From positions 30,252 through 94,251 of the forward strand of contig JACKBJ010000013.1 in assembly GCA_020634625.1 (NCBI GenBank): 64,000 bases of DNA, in the 5' to 3' direction. The stretch is from Caldilineae bacterium. Lineage in GTDB: Bacteria; Chloroflexota; Anaerolineae; Epilineales; Epilineaceae. Under the pieces are notes generated by a model, which made no database searches, had not been told where the DNA came from, and saw only the letters and a list, made by a program, of their open reading frames with translations. Shown here one piece after another: positions 41,289 through 49,875 of the stretch (its first letter is position 1; each line of letters opens with the position of its first letter). The position numbers were made by a program, and so were the translations under genes.

Positions 41289-43073
41289 GTGTCCGCTCTA
41301 CGCCGTGCCATGGCCTATCTCGGACCCTATCGCCGCACCGCCATCGGTGCCTTCTTCAGCCTGGTGGTCGTGAGCCTGGCCAGCCTGGCCAGCCCGAGGC
41401 TCCTGCAGTGGGGCATCGACGACGGCATCCAGGCGGCCGACGCGCGGATCGTGGTCTACAGCGCGCTGGCCCTGGTGGGCCTGGCCGCCGGACGCGGCAT
41501 CTTCGCGTTCCTCCAGGGCTATTGGTCCGAGGTGGCCAGCCAGGGCGTCGCCTTCGACCTGCGCAACGCCATCTACGGCAAGCTGCAGCGGCTCTCCTTC
41601 AGCTACCACGACCAGGCGCAGACCGGCAAGCTGATGACCCGGGTCACCAGCGACGTCGAGCAGGTGCGGACCTTCGTCGGCATCGGCGTGCTGCAGCTGG
41701 CCTCGGCCCTGACCCTGCTCCTGGGCAGCGCTGCGGTGCTGCTGTACATGAACTGGCAGCTCGCGCTCGGAGCGCTGTCGGTGATCCCGGCCATCTTCGC
41801 GGTGCTGGCCCTGTTCATCGTGCGGATTCGCCCGCGCTTCAAGGTCATCCAGCAGCGGCTGGGCACGCTCAACACGGTGTTGCAGGAGAATCTGGCCGGC
41901 GTGCGCGTGGTGCGCGCCTTCGCCACCGAGCCGGCCGAGTCGGCGCGCTACCGCGCGGCCAACCAGGCCTTGCTGGTGGAGTGGCTGGCCCAGATCAAGG
42001 TCTTCGCCACCAGCTTTCCGCTGATCTTCTTCTTCGCCAACCTGGGGACGCTCGTCGTCTTCTGGTACGGCGGCAACAAGGTCATCGCCGGCGAGCTGAG
42101 CGTCGGCGCCCTGGTGGCCTTCAACCTGTACCTGGCGCTGCTGCTCATGCCGATCTTCATCCTCGGCGGTCTGGCGGCCAACCTGTCGCGCGCCGGCGCA
42201 TCGGCCGAGCGGCTCTTCGAGATCATCGACGCCGACATCGAGGTGCGCGATCGGGCCGACGCCCAACCGCTGGGCCAGATCGAGGGCCGGGTCAGCTTCG
42301 ACGCGGTCCACTTTCGCTACGTCGGTGCCGAGAAGGAAGTGCTCAGCGGCGTGAGCTTCGTCGTCGAGCCGGGCGAGACGGTCGCCATCCTGGGCCTGAC
42401 CGGTTCGGGGAAGAGCACGGTCATCAACCTGATCCCGCGCTTCTACGACGTCACCGGCGGCGCGGTTCGGATCGACGGTCGGGACATTCGCGACGTGACC
42501 CTCGACTCCCTGCGAACCCAGATCGGCATCGTGCACCAGGATCCGATCCTCTTCTCGGGCTCGATCCGCGACAACATCGCCTTCGGGCGGCCGGACGCGC
42601 CCGATGCCGAGGTCGAGTCGGCCGCCCGCGCCGCCCAGGCCCACGACTTCATCGCCGCGCTGCCCGAAGGCTACGCGACGCCGGTCGGCGAGCGCGGCGT
42701 CGGCCTCTCGGGCGGGCAGCGCCAGCGCATCGCGATCGCGCGGGCGATCCTGGTCGATCCGCGGATCCTCATCTTCGACGACTCCACCTCGGCGGTGGAT
42801 ACCGAGACCGAGTCGCGCATCCAGGCGGCGTTGGACCAGCTGCTGGCCGGTCGAACGGCGTTCGTCATCGCCCAGCGCCTGTCGACGGTGATCGGCGCCG
42901 ACCGCATCCTGGTGCTCGAGGACGGGCGGGTGGCGGCCAACGGCAGCCACGACCAGCTGCTGGCCGAGAGCGCGCTCTACTGCGACATCGTGGCCTCGCA
43001 GCTGATGGAGGATCTGCCGACGCAGGCCTCGCTGCTCGAGCCGGCCGCGCTGCCGCCGCATGGGGAGGGCTGA
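41289..43073 (+). CDS. ABC exporter half-transporter with degenerate ATP site
   Basis: The product is about 594 residues: six transmembrane helices, then an ATPase domain. Walker A is GLTGSGKST (about residue 370) and the signature is LSGGQRQR. Walker B is followed by Asp498 instead of the catalytic Glu (ILIFDDSTSAVDT), and the switch His is Gln529 (VIAQRLST). Those two changes are typical of the degenerate-site subunit of heterodimeric exporters such as TM287/288 or BmrCD. GTG 41289 has GGAG six bases upstream; ATG 41277 is the alternative. The partner follows three bases after the stop. Substrate: lipid, peptide or drug, not determined. Confidence 0.9.
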   Translation: MSALRRAMAYLGPYRRTAIGAFFSLVVVSLASLASPRLLQWGIDDGIQAADARIVVYSALALVGLAAGRGIFAFLQGYWSEVASQGVAFDLRNAIYGKLQRLSFSYHDQAQTGKLMTRVTSDVEQVRTFVGIGVLQLASALTLLLGSAAVLLYMNWQLALGALSVIPAIFAVLALFIVRIRPRFKVIQQRLGTLNTVLQENLAGVRVVRAFATEPAESARYRAANQALLVEWLAQIKVFATSFPLIFFFANLGTLVVFWYGGNKVIAGELSVGALVAFNLYLALLLMPIFILGGLAANLSRAGASAERLFEIIDADIEVRDRADAQPLGQIEGRVSFDAVHFRYVGAEKEVLSGVSFVVEPGETVAILGLTGSGKSTVINLIPRFYDVTGGAVRIDGRDIRDVTLDSLRTQIGIVHQDPILFSGSIRDNIAFGRPDAPDAEVESAARAAQAHDFIAALPEGYATPVGERGVGLSGGQRQRIAIARAILVDPRILIFDDSTSAVDTETESRIQAALDQLLAGRTAFVIAQRLSTVIGADRILVLEDGRVAANGSHDQLLAESALYCDIVASQLMEDLPTQASLLEPAALPPHGEG

Positions 43074-43076
43074 GCG

Positions 43077-44876
43077 ATGCACGGTGGGCTCGAACGGATC
43101 GCGGAGCTGGCGGATCGCGCGCCGGCCAAGGACCGGGCCGGAACCCTGCGGCGCCTCGCCGGCTACCTGAAGCCGCATGCGCCGGCGCTGGCGGTGGCCA
43201 TGGTCTTCGTGCTGATGGGCACCAGCAGCCAGGCCATCGGCCCGGCGATCATCAAGCGTGCCGTGGACGGCTATCTGGCGCCCGGCGCCGACCCGGCCGG
43301 CTTGCGCGGCACGATGCAGCTGCTGCTGGGCGCCTACGTGGTCGGCGTGATCGGCTTCATGATGCAGGTCTGGCTGATCGGCGTGGTCGGACAGCGGGTC
43401 TTGGCCGAGCTGCGGGTGGACATCTTCGACCAGGTGCAGCGGCTGCCGATGCGCTACCTGGACGGGCACGACGCCGGCGACCTGATGAGCCGCCTGGTGA
43501 ACGACACCGAGATCATCGGCAACTTCCTCACCCAGGGCGCCATGCAGAGCGTGGGAGCGCTGCTGGGTCTGACGGTGATCGTCGGCATGATGATCTACAC
43601 CAGCCCTCCCCTGGCCGCCGCCACCCTGATCGTGATCCCGCTGATGCTCTGGTTGACGCGCTTCTTCGCTCGGCTCTCGCGGGAACGCTATCGCACCGCG
43701 CGCGAAGCCATCGGCGAGGTGTCGAGCAACCTGCAGGAGGACATCTCCGGCATCCGGGAGGCCCAGGCCTTCGCCCGCACCGACCGCAACATCGAGCGCT
43801 TCAGCCGCAGCAACGCCGCCAACCGCGACGCCAACGTGAGCGCGGTGGCCGTGACCAGCGCCTTCACGCCGGCGGCCGAGCTATTGAGCGCCGTGGCGAC
43901 CGCGATCGTGATCGGCTACGGGGGCTGGCTGGTGGTGGCGCGCGGCGCCGCGCCAGGCACGGTGGTCGCCTTCGTCATCTGGGTGGGCAACTTCTTTCGT
44001 CCGATCCAGCAGCTCTCGGCCATCTGGACCCAGGCCCAGGCGGCCTTGGCCGGCGCCGAGCGGGTCTTCGACCTGCTGGACGAGCCGATCGCGCTGGCCG
44101 ACCGGCCGGACGCGCCGGCGCTGCCGGCCATCCAGGGTCGGGTGGCCTTCGAGAACGTGACCTTCGGCTACGAGCCCGGCCGGCCCGTGATCCGCGACGT
44201 GAACCTGGTGATCGAGCCCGGACAGACGGTGGCGCTGGTCGGTCCGACCGGCGCGGGCAAGACCACGCTCGGCAACCTGCTCCTGCGCCATTACGGTGTG
44301 CAGGCTGGCCGCATCACCGTCGACGGCCACGACATTCGCGAGGTCACCGCGCGCAGCCTGCGACGGCAGCTGGGCGTCGTGCCCCAGGAGCCCTTCCTGT
44401 TCTCGGGCAGCGTGGCCGACAACATCCGCTACGGCCGGCCGGAAGCCTCCGACGCCGAGCTGGAGGCGGCCGTGAACGCCGTCGGCGCGCAGGACTTCAT
44501 CGCCAGCCTGCCCGAAGGCTATGCCACGCCCCTGGGCGAGCGCGGATCGGGCTTGTCTTCGGGCCAGCGGCAGCTGATCGCCCTGGCCCGCGCGGCCCTG
44601 GTCGATCCCCGAATCCTGCTGCTCGACGAGGCGACGGCCAACATCGACACCCGCACCGAACGCCTGATCCAGGCTGGCCTCGACCGCCTGCTCAGCGGCC
44701 GGACCAGCCTGGTCATCGCGCATCGCCTCTCGACCGTGCGCGGGGCCGACCTGGTGCTCGTCATCGACGAGGGGCGGATCGTCGAGCGCGGCTCGCATGC
44801 CGAGCTGCTGGCCGCCGACGGGGTCTACGCCGATCTCTATCGGCGTCAGCTCGGGACGGTCGCCGAGCCCGCCTGA
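43077..44876 (+). CDS. ABC exporter half-transporter with consensus ATP site (partner)
   Basis: The 599-residue protein has six transmembrane helices and an ATPase domain. It carries VGPTGAGKT (Walker A), a signature altered to LSSGQRQ, Walker B with catalytic Glu518 (ILLLDEATANIDT) and switch His549 (VIAHRLSTV). With the preceding subunit it should form a heterodimer in which this chain supplies the catalytic Walker B Glu and His of the working site. The intergenic gap is three bases, and GGGAGG at the end of the first gene serves as ribosome site. Membrane export driven by ATP is expected. Confidence 0.92.
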   Translation: MHGGLERIAELADRAPAKDRAGTLRRLAGYLKPHAPALAVAMVFVLMGTSSQAIGPAIIKRAVDGYLAPGADPAGLRGTMQLLLGAYVVGVIGFMMQVWLIGVVGQRVLAELRVDIFDQVQRLPMRYLDGHDAGDLMSRLVNDTEIIGNFLTQGAMQSVGALLGLTVIVGMMIYTSPPLAAATLIVIPLMLWLTRFFARLSRERYRTAREAIGEVSSNLQEDISGIREAQAFARTDRNIERFSRSNAANRDANVSAVAVTSAFTPAAELLSAVATAIVIGYGGWLVVARGAAPGTVVAFVIWVGNFFRPIQQLSAIWTQAQAALAGAERVFDLLDEPIALADRPDAPALPAIQGRVAFENVTFGYEPGRPVIRDVNLVIEPGQTVALVGPTGAGKTTLGNLLLRHYGVQAGRITVDGHDIREVTARSLRRQLGVVPQEPFLFSGSVADNIRYGRPEASDAELEAAVNAVGAQDFIASLPEGYATPLGERGSGLSSGQRQLIALARAALVDPRILLLDEATANIDTRTERLIQAGLDRLLSGRTSLVIAHRLSTVRGADLVLVIDEGRIVERGSHAELLAADGVYADLYRRQLGTVAEPA

Positions 44877-44957
44877 GCGCTGCGCGTCGCTTGCGGGCGG
44901 CGTGCGGCCACGACACCTCCGGCCGATCGGCCGGTGCCACGCGAGGGAGGTCATCGC

Positions 44958-45461
44958 ATGCGCTTCAACCCCAAGAGCCTGCTGCTCGGGCTGGTCTACG
45001 TCCTGCTGGCCGTCTTCGTCTGGTGGAATCGCGAGGTGATCTTCGGCTATCCGTCCGGTCTGGGCGAGGATCCGACCGCCTTGCGCGAGGCGCTCGCCGC
45101 ACGCCTGCCGCTGGTCGACCTCAGCCAGTTCACGACCGGCGAGGTCCTGCTCGGCTTCCTGGGCCTGTTGACCCTGCTCTACGTCCTCTTCGCGGCGGGC
45201 GTGCGCACCTCGAGCCTGGTCGAGCTGCGGCGCTACGCCAAGGAGGTCGAGGCCGCGCGCAAGCTGGCCGACGAGGCCGAGGCGTCGCGGATCTCGGGCC
45301 TGCAGGCGCATCTGGACGGACTGGTCGCGAGCTTGCGCGAAGAGGCCGAAGCGCGCCACAACATGCTGGCCGCGACCCTGGGCGAGATGGACGAGCGGCT
45401 GACGGCGGCTCCGGGTCGCGCCGCCTTGCCGCCGGGCGCGTCGGACGAGCCGACCGCCTAG
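44958..45461 (+). CDS. two-helix membrane protein with cytoplasmic coiled coil
   Basis: The 167-residue protein has two transmembrane helices (LLLGLVYVLLAVFVWW and VLLGFLGLLTLLYVLFAAGV) separated by a short polar loop. An alpha-helical segment rich in Ala, Glu, Arg and Leu follows (about residues 90-150), predicted to be a coiled coil, with a Pro/Gly tail. GAGGGAGG (44942-44949) directs ATG 44958. It resembles the hypothetical LapA-like or DUF1049-like small membrane proteins but has no clear family. It lies 81 bases after the ABC exporter gene on the same strand and may be co-transcribed. Function is unknown. Confidence 0.7.
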   Translation: MRFNPKSLLLGLVYVLLAVFVWWNREVIFGYPSGLGEDPTALREALAARLPLVDLSQFTTGEVLLGFLGLLTLLYVLFAAGVRTSSLVELRRYAKEVEAARKLADEAEASRISGLQAHLDGLVASLREEAEARHNMLAATLGEMDERLTAAPGRAALPPGASDEPTA

Positions 45462-45486
45462 GCCAGGGTCGCAGCCCGGCGGCGTC

Positions 45487-46041
45487 CTAGACGATGCCGG
45501 TTCGGAAGGGCATATCGTCCTCCCAGTCCTCGGCCAGGATGCCCAGCACGATCAGATCGTGGTATTGGCCATCGCGGAAGATCGCCTTGCGCAGGCGTCC
45601 TTCCTCCTTGAAGCCGATCTTGGTGTAGGCCTGCAGGGCCGCCTGGTTGGGGACCGGGATATGGTACGAGATGCGGTTGAGCCCGAGCAGCTTGAAGGCG
45701 TAGTTGAGCGCCAGGCGCATGGCGTCGCTGCCGAAGCCACGCTGCCGCGACACCTTGTCGCCGATCCAGACCGCCAGCTCGGCCGACCGGCTGCGCCAGT
45801 CGATCGGCGCCAGCTCCACGCCGCCGATCACCATGTCGTGCGACTCGATGGCCCAACGGATGGCGTTCGGATCCTTGCCCGACCAGTGCTCGTCGTAGAT
45901 ATGCTCGATGGTGACCTTGGACGCGGGGCGGGCGTTGGCGCCGGTCAGCAGGCCCAGGTCGAGGTCCTGTGCGAACTCCCAGAGGCGTTCGATGTCCTCG
46001 CGTTCCATCGGCCGCAGGCTGATCTGCTCTCCGTGTAGCAT
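45487..46041 (-). CDS. GNAT-family N-acetyltransferase (RimJ/RimL-type)
   Basis: The 184-residue protein begins ISLRPMEREDIERLWEFA, a RimJ/RimL-type N-terminus. The acetyl-CoA motif A region follows as AVWIGDKVSRQRGFGSDAMR, where RQRGFG stands for the R/Q-x-x-G-x-G/A loop. It continues with ALNYAFKLLGLNRI and the motif B-like NQAALQAYTKIGFKEEGRLR. It acetylates an amino group on a protein N-terminus, antibiotic or small molecule; the substrate is unknown. GGAG precedes ATG 46041. An extended -10 lies about 100 bases upstream. It is convergent with the coiled-coil gene. Confidence 0.88.
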   Translation of the reverse strand: MLHGEQISLRPMEREDIERLWEFAQDLDLGLLTGANARPASKVTIEHIYDEHWSGKDPNAIRWAIESHDMVIGGVELAPIDWRSRSAELAVWIGDKVSRQRGFGSDAMRLALNYAFKLLGLNRISYHIPVPNQAALQAYTKIGFKEEGRLRKAIFRDGQYHDLIVLGILAEDWEDDMPFRTGIV

Positions 46042-46144
46042 GGACGTCTCCTCGGGTGCTGATCGGTTGGCGTGCCGGTCGGATGCGCCGATCGCCTCGA
46101 CTCGCGCAACTGGCAGTCGGCGACACTCGACCGCGTATCGCGGG

Positions 46145-46154
46145 ATTGTATCAC
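46145..46154 (-). promoter_or_regulatory. extended -10 promoter (GTGATACAAT) for GNAT gene
   Basis: The minus-strand decamer GTGATACAAT is identical to that at 33083-33092 and contains TG-N-TACAAT. It lies 104 bases before ATG 46041. A TTGCGG at 16-base spacing could serve as -35. Confidence 0.45.
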
Positions 46155-46232
46155 AGGGGCATCGGGCCGCAAGGTCGGCGCCGGCCCGTCCCGGGTTTGA
46201 CCCCCGGCGGCGGCTTCCCTAAGATCCGCGCC

Positions 46233-47252
46233 GTGCGCGCCACCTCGAATCGGAACCGCCATCGCTGGCCGGCCGGCCTCTTGCTCCCTCTCGTGCTCGG
46301 GCTCTCGCTCGGAGCTGGGATCGGCGTGCCCCGGGTCGTCCGAGCCCAATCGACCGCGACGGCCGAGCCGATCGGGCCCCCTCCCACCCGGGCGCCGGAG
46401 CCGAGCCAGGCACCGCCGGTCACCGAGCCGCCACCCGCCACCTCGGCCGCTGGCAGCACGCCGGCGCCCGTCCCCTCGGGCCGCCCGGCGCCCGCCTCGG
46501 CCGACGACGAGGATGCGCCCCCGCCGGCCCCGGTGCTGGCCCCGGCGGCCACGCCCGACCTCCTGCCGACGCGAACCCGCCGGCCGACCCGGACGCCGCG
46601 CACGACACCGACCATCAGCCCGACGCCGCCGGTGGCGGGTGGGTTGCGCCTGACCCTGCTGTCCGAGCCCGCCCAGCCCATCCTGCGCGAGCGGGTGAGC
46701 TTCGTCGTCGAGCTGCGCAACCAGTCCGGTCGCGATCTGCGCGAGCTGACGCTCGACATCGGCGTGCCCGACGTGCTGCTCGATTTCGGCGTCGAGACGC
46801 GGGTCGGCGAGACGGCGCGCGCCGGTCAGCTCCTGCGTTGGTACCTGCCCGAGCTGCCGCGCGACTCGGGCACGAGCCTTCGCCTGAGCGGCATGGTCGC
46901 TCGCTCGGGCGGCGGGCGGACACAGCTCTGCGCGCTCCTGCTGTCGGCGGGCGCGCCGCTGGAGCATTGCAGCGCCTTCGAGGTGCTCAGCGCGCCGGCC
47001 GCCGCCCCCCTCGGTGCCGGCACGCCCACGCCCGATCCCGGCGGTCTGCCTACCGCCGAGCCGGCCGGCGACCTGCTGCACGAGGCGCCCCGTGCGCTGG
47101 CCTCCGGTTGGGGGCTGCTGCTTCTGGGGCTGGGGATCCTGGGTGCCTGGTTGGGTCTCCAGCTGCGCAGCCGCGCCGCTTCCGACGCCGCCGGGTCCGC
47201 TGGCGCCGAACCCGCGGCCGAGGGCCCGGACCCGGCCGACCGGTCGGGCTAG
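46233..47252 (+). CDS. exported membrane-anchored protein with DUF11-like domain
   Basis: The product is about 339 residues: an N-terminal signal (LLLPLVLGLSLGAGIGVPRV), a linker of about 105 residues rich in Pro, Thr and Ala, then a beta-sandwich (about residues 130-255; LTLLSEPAQPILRERVSFVV, ELTLDIGVPDVLLDFG). The latter resembles DUF11 or conserved-repeat domains. One C-terminal helix (GWGLLLLGLGILGAWLGLQL) and an acidic tail anchor it. It should face outside. The start is GTG 46233, the first start in frame with an apparent signal; a ribosome site is weak. No enzymatic motif was found. It is divergent from the GNAT gene. Confidence 0.65.
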   Translation: MRATSNRNRHRWPAGLLLPLVLGLSLGAGIGVPRVVRAQSTATAEPIGPPPTRAPEPSQAPPVTEPPPATSAAGSTPAPVPSGRPAPASADDEDAPPPAPVLAPAATPDLLPTRTRRPTRTPRTTPTISPTPPVAGGLRLTLLSEPAQPILRERVSFVVELRNQSGRDLRELTLDIGVPDVLLDFGVETRVGETARAGQLLRWYLPELPRDSGTSLRLSGMVARSGGGRTQLCALLLSAGAPLEHCSAFEVLSAPAAAPLGAGTPTPDPGGLPTAEPAGDLLHEAPRALASGWGLLLLGLGILGAWLGLQLRSRAASDAAGSAGAEPAAEGPDPADRSG

Positions 47253-47349
47253 CCCGACGCTTGGCGCCAGCCCGACCGGGCCACGCCGCGCGCGTGTCGT
47301 CGCCGTCGATCCAACGGGACCGAGCCACGCCGCTCGACAGGAGTCATCG

Positions 47350-47787
47350 ATGTCCAACAAGCACATCCGCCTGACCTGGCTGCGCGACATGACCTTCGAT
47401 GCCGAGGCCGATGGCCGGCACCTCACGGTCGATAGCGAGCACGGCCGCGGGCTTTCGCCGATGGAGCTGGCCCTGGTGTCGCTGGCCGGCTGCAGCGCGA
47501 TGGACGTCGTCGCCATCCTGAAGAAGTCGCGGCAGCCCTTCACCGACCTGGTGGTCCATGTCGAAGGCGAGCGAGCGGTGGACCATCCGAGGCGCTACAC
47601 CGAGGTGACCCTGGTCTTCGAGGTGCACGGCCAGGGCCTCAACCGCTCGGCGGTGGAGCGGGCGGTGGCGCTGTCGGAGGAGAAGTACTGCTCGGTCTCG
47701 GCCACCTTCCGGGAGCCGGTGACGATCGGCACCCGCATCGAGCTGGTCGACAGCCTGGCGGTCGAGCAGGGCACCGGCATCGTCTGA
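47350..47787 (+). CDS. OsmC-family protein (peroxiredoxin-like)
   Basis: The 145-residue protein has the OsmC fold and its two conserved cysteines: Cys48 in LAGCSAMDVVAILKK and Cys114 in EEKYCSVSATFRE. These form the peroxidase site in OsmC/Ohr enzymes, which reduce organic hydroperoxides. The GLSPMELALVSLAGC segment is more like YhfA/OsmC-like proteins than Ohr, so the physiological substrate is open. Cytoplasmic homodimers are expected. AGGAG (47338-47342) supports ATG 47350. It is convergent with the glycosyltransferase gene and monocistronic by appearance. Confidence 0.88.
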   Translation: MSNKHIRLTWLRDMTFDAEADGRHLTVDSEHGRGLSPMELALVSLAGCSAMDVVAILKKSRQPFTDLVVHVEGERAVDHPRRYTEVTLVFEVHGQGLNRSAVERAVALSEEKYCSVSATFREPVTIGTRIELVDSLAVEQGTGIV

Positions 47788-47814
47788 CGCCGTCGTTCTC
47801 GCCTCGGCGGACGC

Positions 47815-48969
47815 CTAGCCCCCGAGCTTCGAGGTCGGCTCGAGCAGGCCGGCCAGCGCGGTCGCGATGTCGAGGGCGGCCGCCGGGCGCGCCGCGCTCA
47901 GGGCGCGCCGCCGCCAGGCCAGGAGGGCCGCGGCCTGTTCCGGTGCCAGCCAGTGCGCCACTCGGGCGGCGATCGCCTCCGGTCGCTCCGCGTAGTCGCC
48001 CAGGTCGTGTTCGATCAGATAGCGCAGGTTGCCCTCCTCCTGTCCCGGCAGGTAGCCGTGCAGGAGTATCGGCAGTCCAGCGGCCAGGGCCTCCATGATG
48101 GTGCCCGGGCCGGCCTTGGTGACGATCAGGTCGGCGGCGTGCATCCAGTCGACCATGTTGTCGACGAAGCCCCGCACCTCGACCGAGACCCCGCTCGGCC
48201 AGGGTTCCCGGGAAAGGCGGTCGACCAGGCCGCGATTGCGGCCCGCGATCACCACCAGCTGCAGGGGCAGTCCGCAGTGGGCGATGCCGCGCGCCAGCGC
48301 CGGCATCCGACCCAGGCCGTCGCCGCCGCCGGTCAGGAGCACGGTGGCGCGCAACGGATCGAGGCCCAGGTTCGCGCGCAGCGCCGTCTGGTCCGGCGCC
48401 GCTGCCGCGAAACAGGGTCGGATCGGTTGGCCCAGGACGCGAAGGCGATCGGCCGGCATGCCCCGCCGCCGCGCCAGCGCCGCCGCGCCTTCGGTCGGCA
48501 GCGCGCAGAGCTCCGCCTCGGGCTCGAACCACATCGCATGGGCGTCGAACAGGTCGGTCACCACCACCGCGAAGGGGGCCAGGCTGCCACCGGCGCGCAG
48601 CACCCGCTGCGCACGGCGGGTCAGCATCGGGTGGACGCTGAGCACCAGGTCGGGCCGGGCCTCGGCGTACAGCCGTCGCAGCACCGGATCGAGGCCCGGG
48701 CGGAGCGCGGCGTGCAGCGCGGCCGCGGCGCGCATGCCGTCGCTGCGATGCCAGGCCGCGCCGTAGAGCTCGGGTAGGTGCTGGACCAGGGGCCCATAGC
48801 CGCGTCCGAAGCCGCCGATCGGCCAGACGGCCGCCGCCAGCGGGTCGCTGACGATGACCTCGAAGCGGTCGGGAAAGGCGAGGTCCAGACCCTCGTGGAT
48901 CGCGCGGGCGGCCGCGCGATGGCCGCCGCCCGTGTCGGCCATCAGGATCAGGCAGCGCTGACGGGTCAT
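47815..48969 (-). CDS. GT28 lipid glycosyltransferase (MGDG synthase/processive diacylglycerol glucosyltransferase-like)
   Basis: The 384-residue GT-B enzyme has an N-terminal domain opening RCLILMADTGGGHRAAARAI, the MGDG_synth signature. The C-terminal Rossmann domain has VLLTGGGDGLGRMPALA and the donor-binding block ADLIVTKAGPGTIMEALAAG, matching UDP-sugar use as in UgtP, MGD1 and MurG. It should transfer galactose or glucose to diacylglycerol on the inner leaflet, making membrane glycolipid. Its ATG 48969 overlaps the CPBP protease stop (ATGA), and it lies third after the VWA gene on the minus strand. Confidence 0.9.
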   Translation of the reverse strand: MTRQRCLILMADTGGGHRAAARAIHEGLDLAFPDRFEVIVSDPLAAAVWPIGGFGRGYGPLVQHLPELYGAAWHRSDGMRAAAALHAALRPGLDPVLRRLYAEARPDLVLSVHPMLTRRAQRVLRAGGSLAPFAVVVTDLFDAHAMWFEPEAELCALPTEGAAALARRRGMPADRLRVLGQPIRPCFAAAAPDQTALRANLGLDPLRATVLLTGGGDGLGRMPALARGIAHCGLPLQLVVIAGRNRGLVDRLSREPWPSGVSVEVRGFVDNMVDWMHAADLIVTKAGPGTIMEALAAGLPILLHGYLPGQEEGNLRYLIEHDLGDYAERPEAIAARVAHWLAPEQAAALLAWRRRALSAARPAAALDIATALAGLLEPTSKLGG

Positions 48970-49832
48970 CGCAGCAGGTAGAGCCCGAGGTCGTAGAGGG
49001 CGTGGGTCCAGGACACGATGCCGAAGCCGCGCAGGGCATAGATGGCGCTGAAGGCCAGGCCGCCGAGGAAGCGAAAGATGAACGAGGCGGCGTCGATGCC
49101 GTCGCCCAGCGGGCCGATGTAGTGCGCCAGGCTGAAGAGGAGGGCCGAGGCCAGCACCGCCACCAGCGTCGCCGGGCCGCGGGTCGTGAAGCGGCTGGTC
49201 TCGAGCAGCCAGAGGATGCCCGAGACCAGGAGCACGCGGAAGACCAGCTCCTCGAAGAGCCCGGCGCCGAGCGACAGGGCCAGGCCTTCGAACCGGCCGA
49301 TGGCTGCCGCCGGCGCCGCCAGCGGTAGGAGCCCGGTCGGCAGTCCGGCGAAGGGGTTCAGGATCGCGCCGGTGGCGCGCCCGACCAGGAGGCCGAAGAG
49401 CCATGCCCAGGCGGCGCTCTCGAGCAGCATCAGGCCGAAGATGCGCGGCTCGAGGCGGCGCCAGCCGAGCGTCGGGTCCTGGCGCCACTCGCGCAGGATG
49501 ATCAGCACCGCGCTGGCGATCAGCAGCCCGAAGAAGGTGCTCTGGCCGGACAGGCCGACCTGGGCGCCCAGACGCAGCAGCCACATCTCGGCCAGGTTGC
49601 GCACCTGGAGCTCGTCCGTTCGCAACCGGTTCACCAGCGTGATCGAGAGCTCGTAGCCCAGCAGGAGGGGCAAGGCCAGGATCAGGCTGTAGGTATGGCT
49701 GCGCGAGCGCTCCCAGTAGTCCTGCAGGCGCAGATCGCGAGGCGGCATGGCTGGCGCTCCCTCGGCCGAGCCCACGGGCGCGGTCGACGTCGTCGCGGCG
49801 GGTGACGGTCCGCTGATTGTCGCGTCCCCCAT
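48966..49832 (-). CDS. CPBP-family intramembrane metalloprotease (Abi/CAAX-like)
   Basis: The 288-residue protein has about seven helices. The CPBP motifs are present: EELVFRVLL (Glu-Glu and Arg), FSLAHYIG (His), and a third His in WTHALYDLGL. Relatives cleave prenylated proteins, bacteriocins or other membrane peptides; the substrate here is unknown. ATG 49832 is used, but the first about 30 residues (PAATTSTAPVGSAEGAP) are low complexity and ATG 49748 (MPPRDLRLQDYWERSRSH) is a good alternative. It lies between the VWA gene (43 bases) and the GT28 gene (overlap) in one minus-strand unit. Confidence 0.85.
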   Translation of the reverse strand: MGDATISGPSPAATTSTAPVGSAEGAPAMPPRDLRLQDYWERSRSHTYSLILALPLLLGYELSITLVNRLRTDELQVRNLAEMWLLRLGAQVGLSGQSTFFGLLIASAVLIILREWRQDPTLGWRRLEPRIFGLMLLESAAWAWLFGLLVGRATGAILNPFAGLPTGLLPLAAPAAAIGRFEGLALSLGAGLFEELVFRVLLVSGILWLLETSRFTTRGPATLVAVLASALLFSLAHYIGPLGDGIDAASFIFRFLGGLAFSAIYALRGFGIVSWTHALYDLGLYLLR

Positions 49833-49875
49833 CACGCTGTCAAGGACCGGCGGTCCGGCGAGCCGGCGTGCCGGG

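Noticed and set aside
41298..43469. A 723-codon minus-strand open frame opposite the ABC genes, and a 1360-codon plus-strand frame (41408-45490) across them
   Set aside because: Both are low-complexity Arg/Gly/Ala/Asp/Gln-rich shadows; the ABC domains are complete in the real frames.
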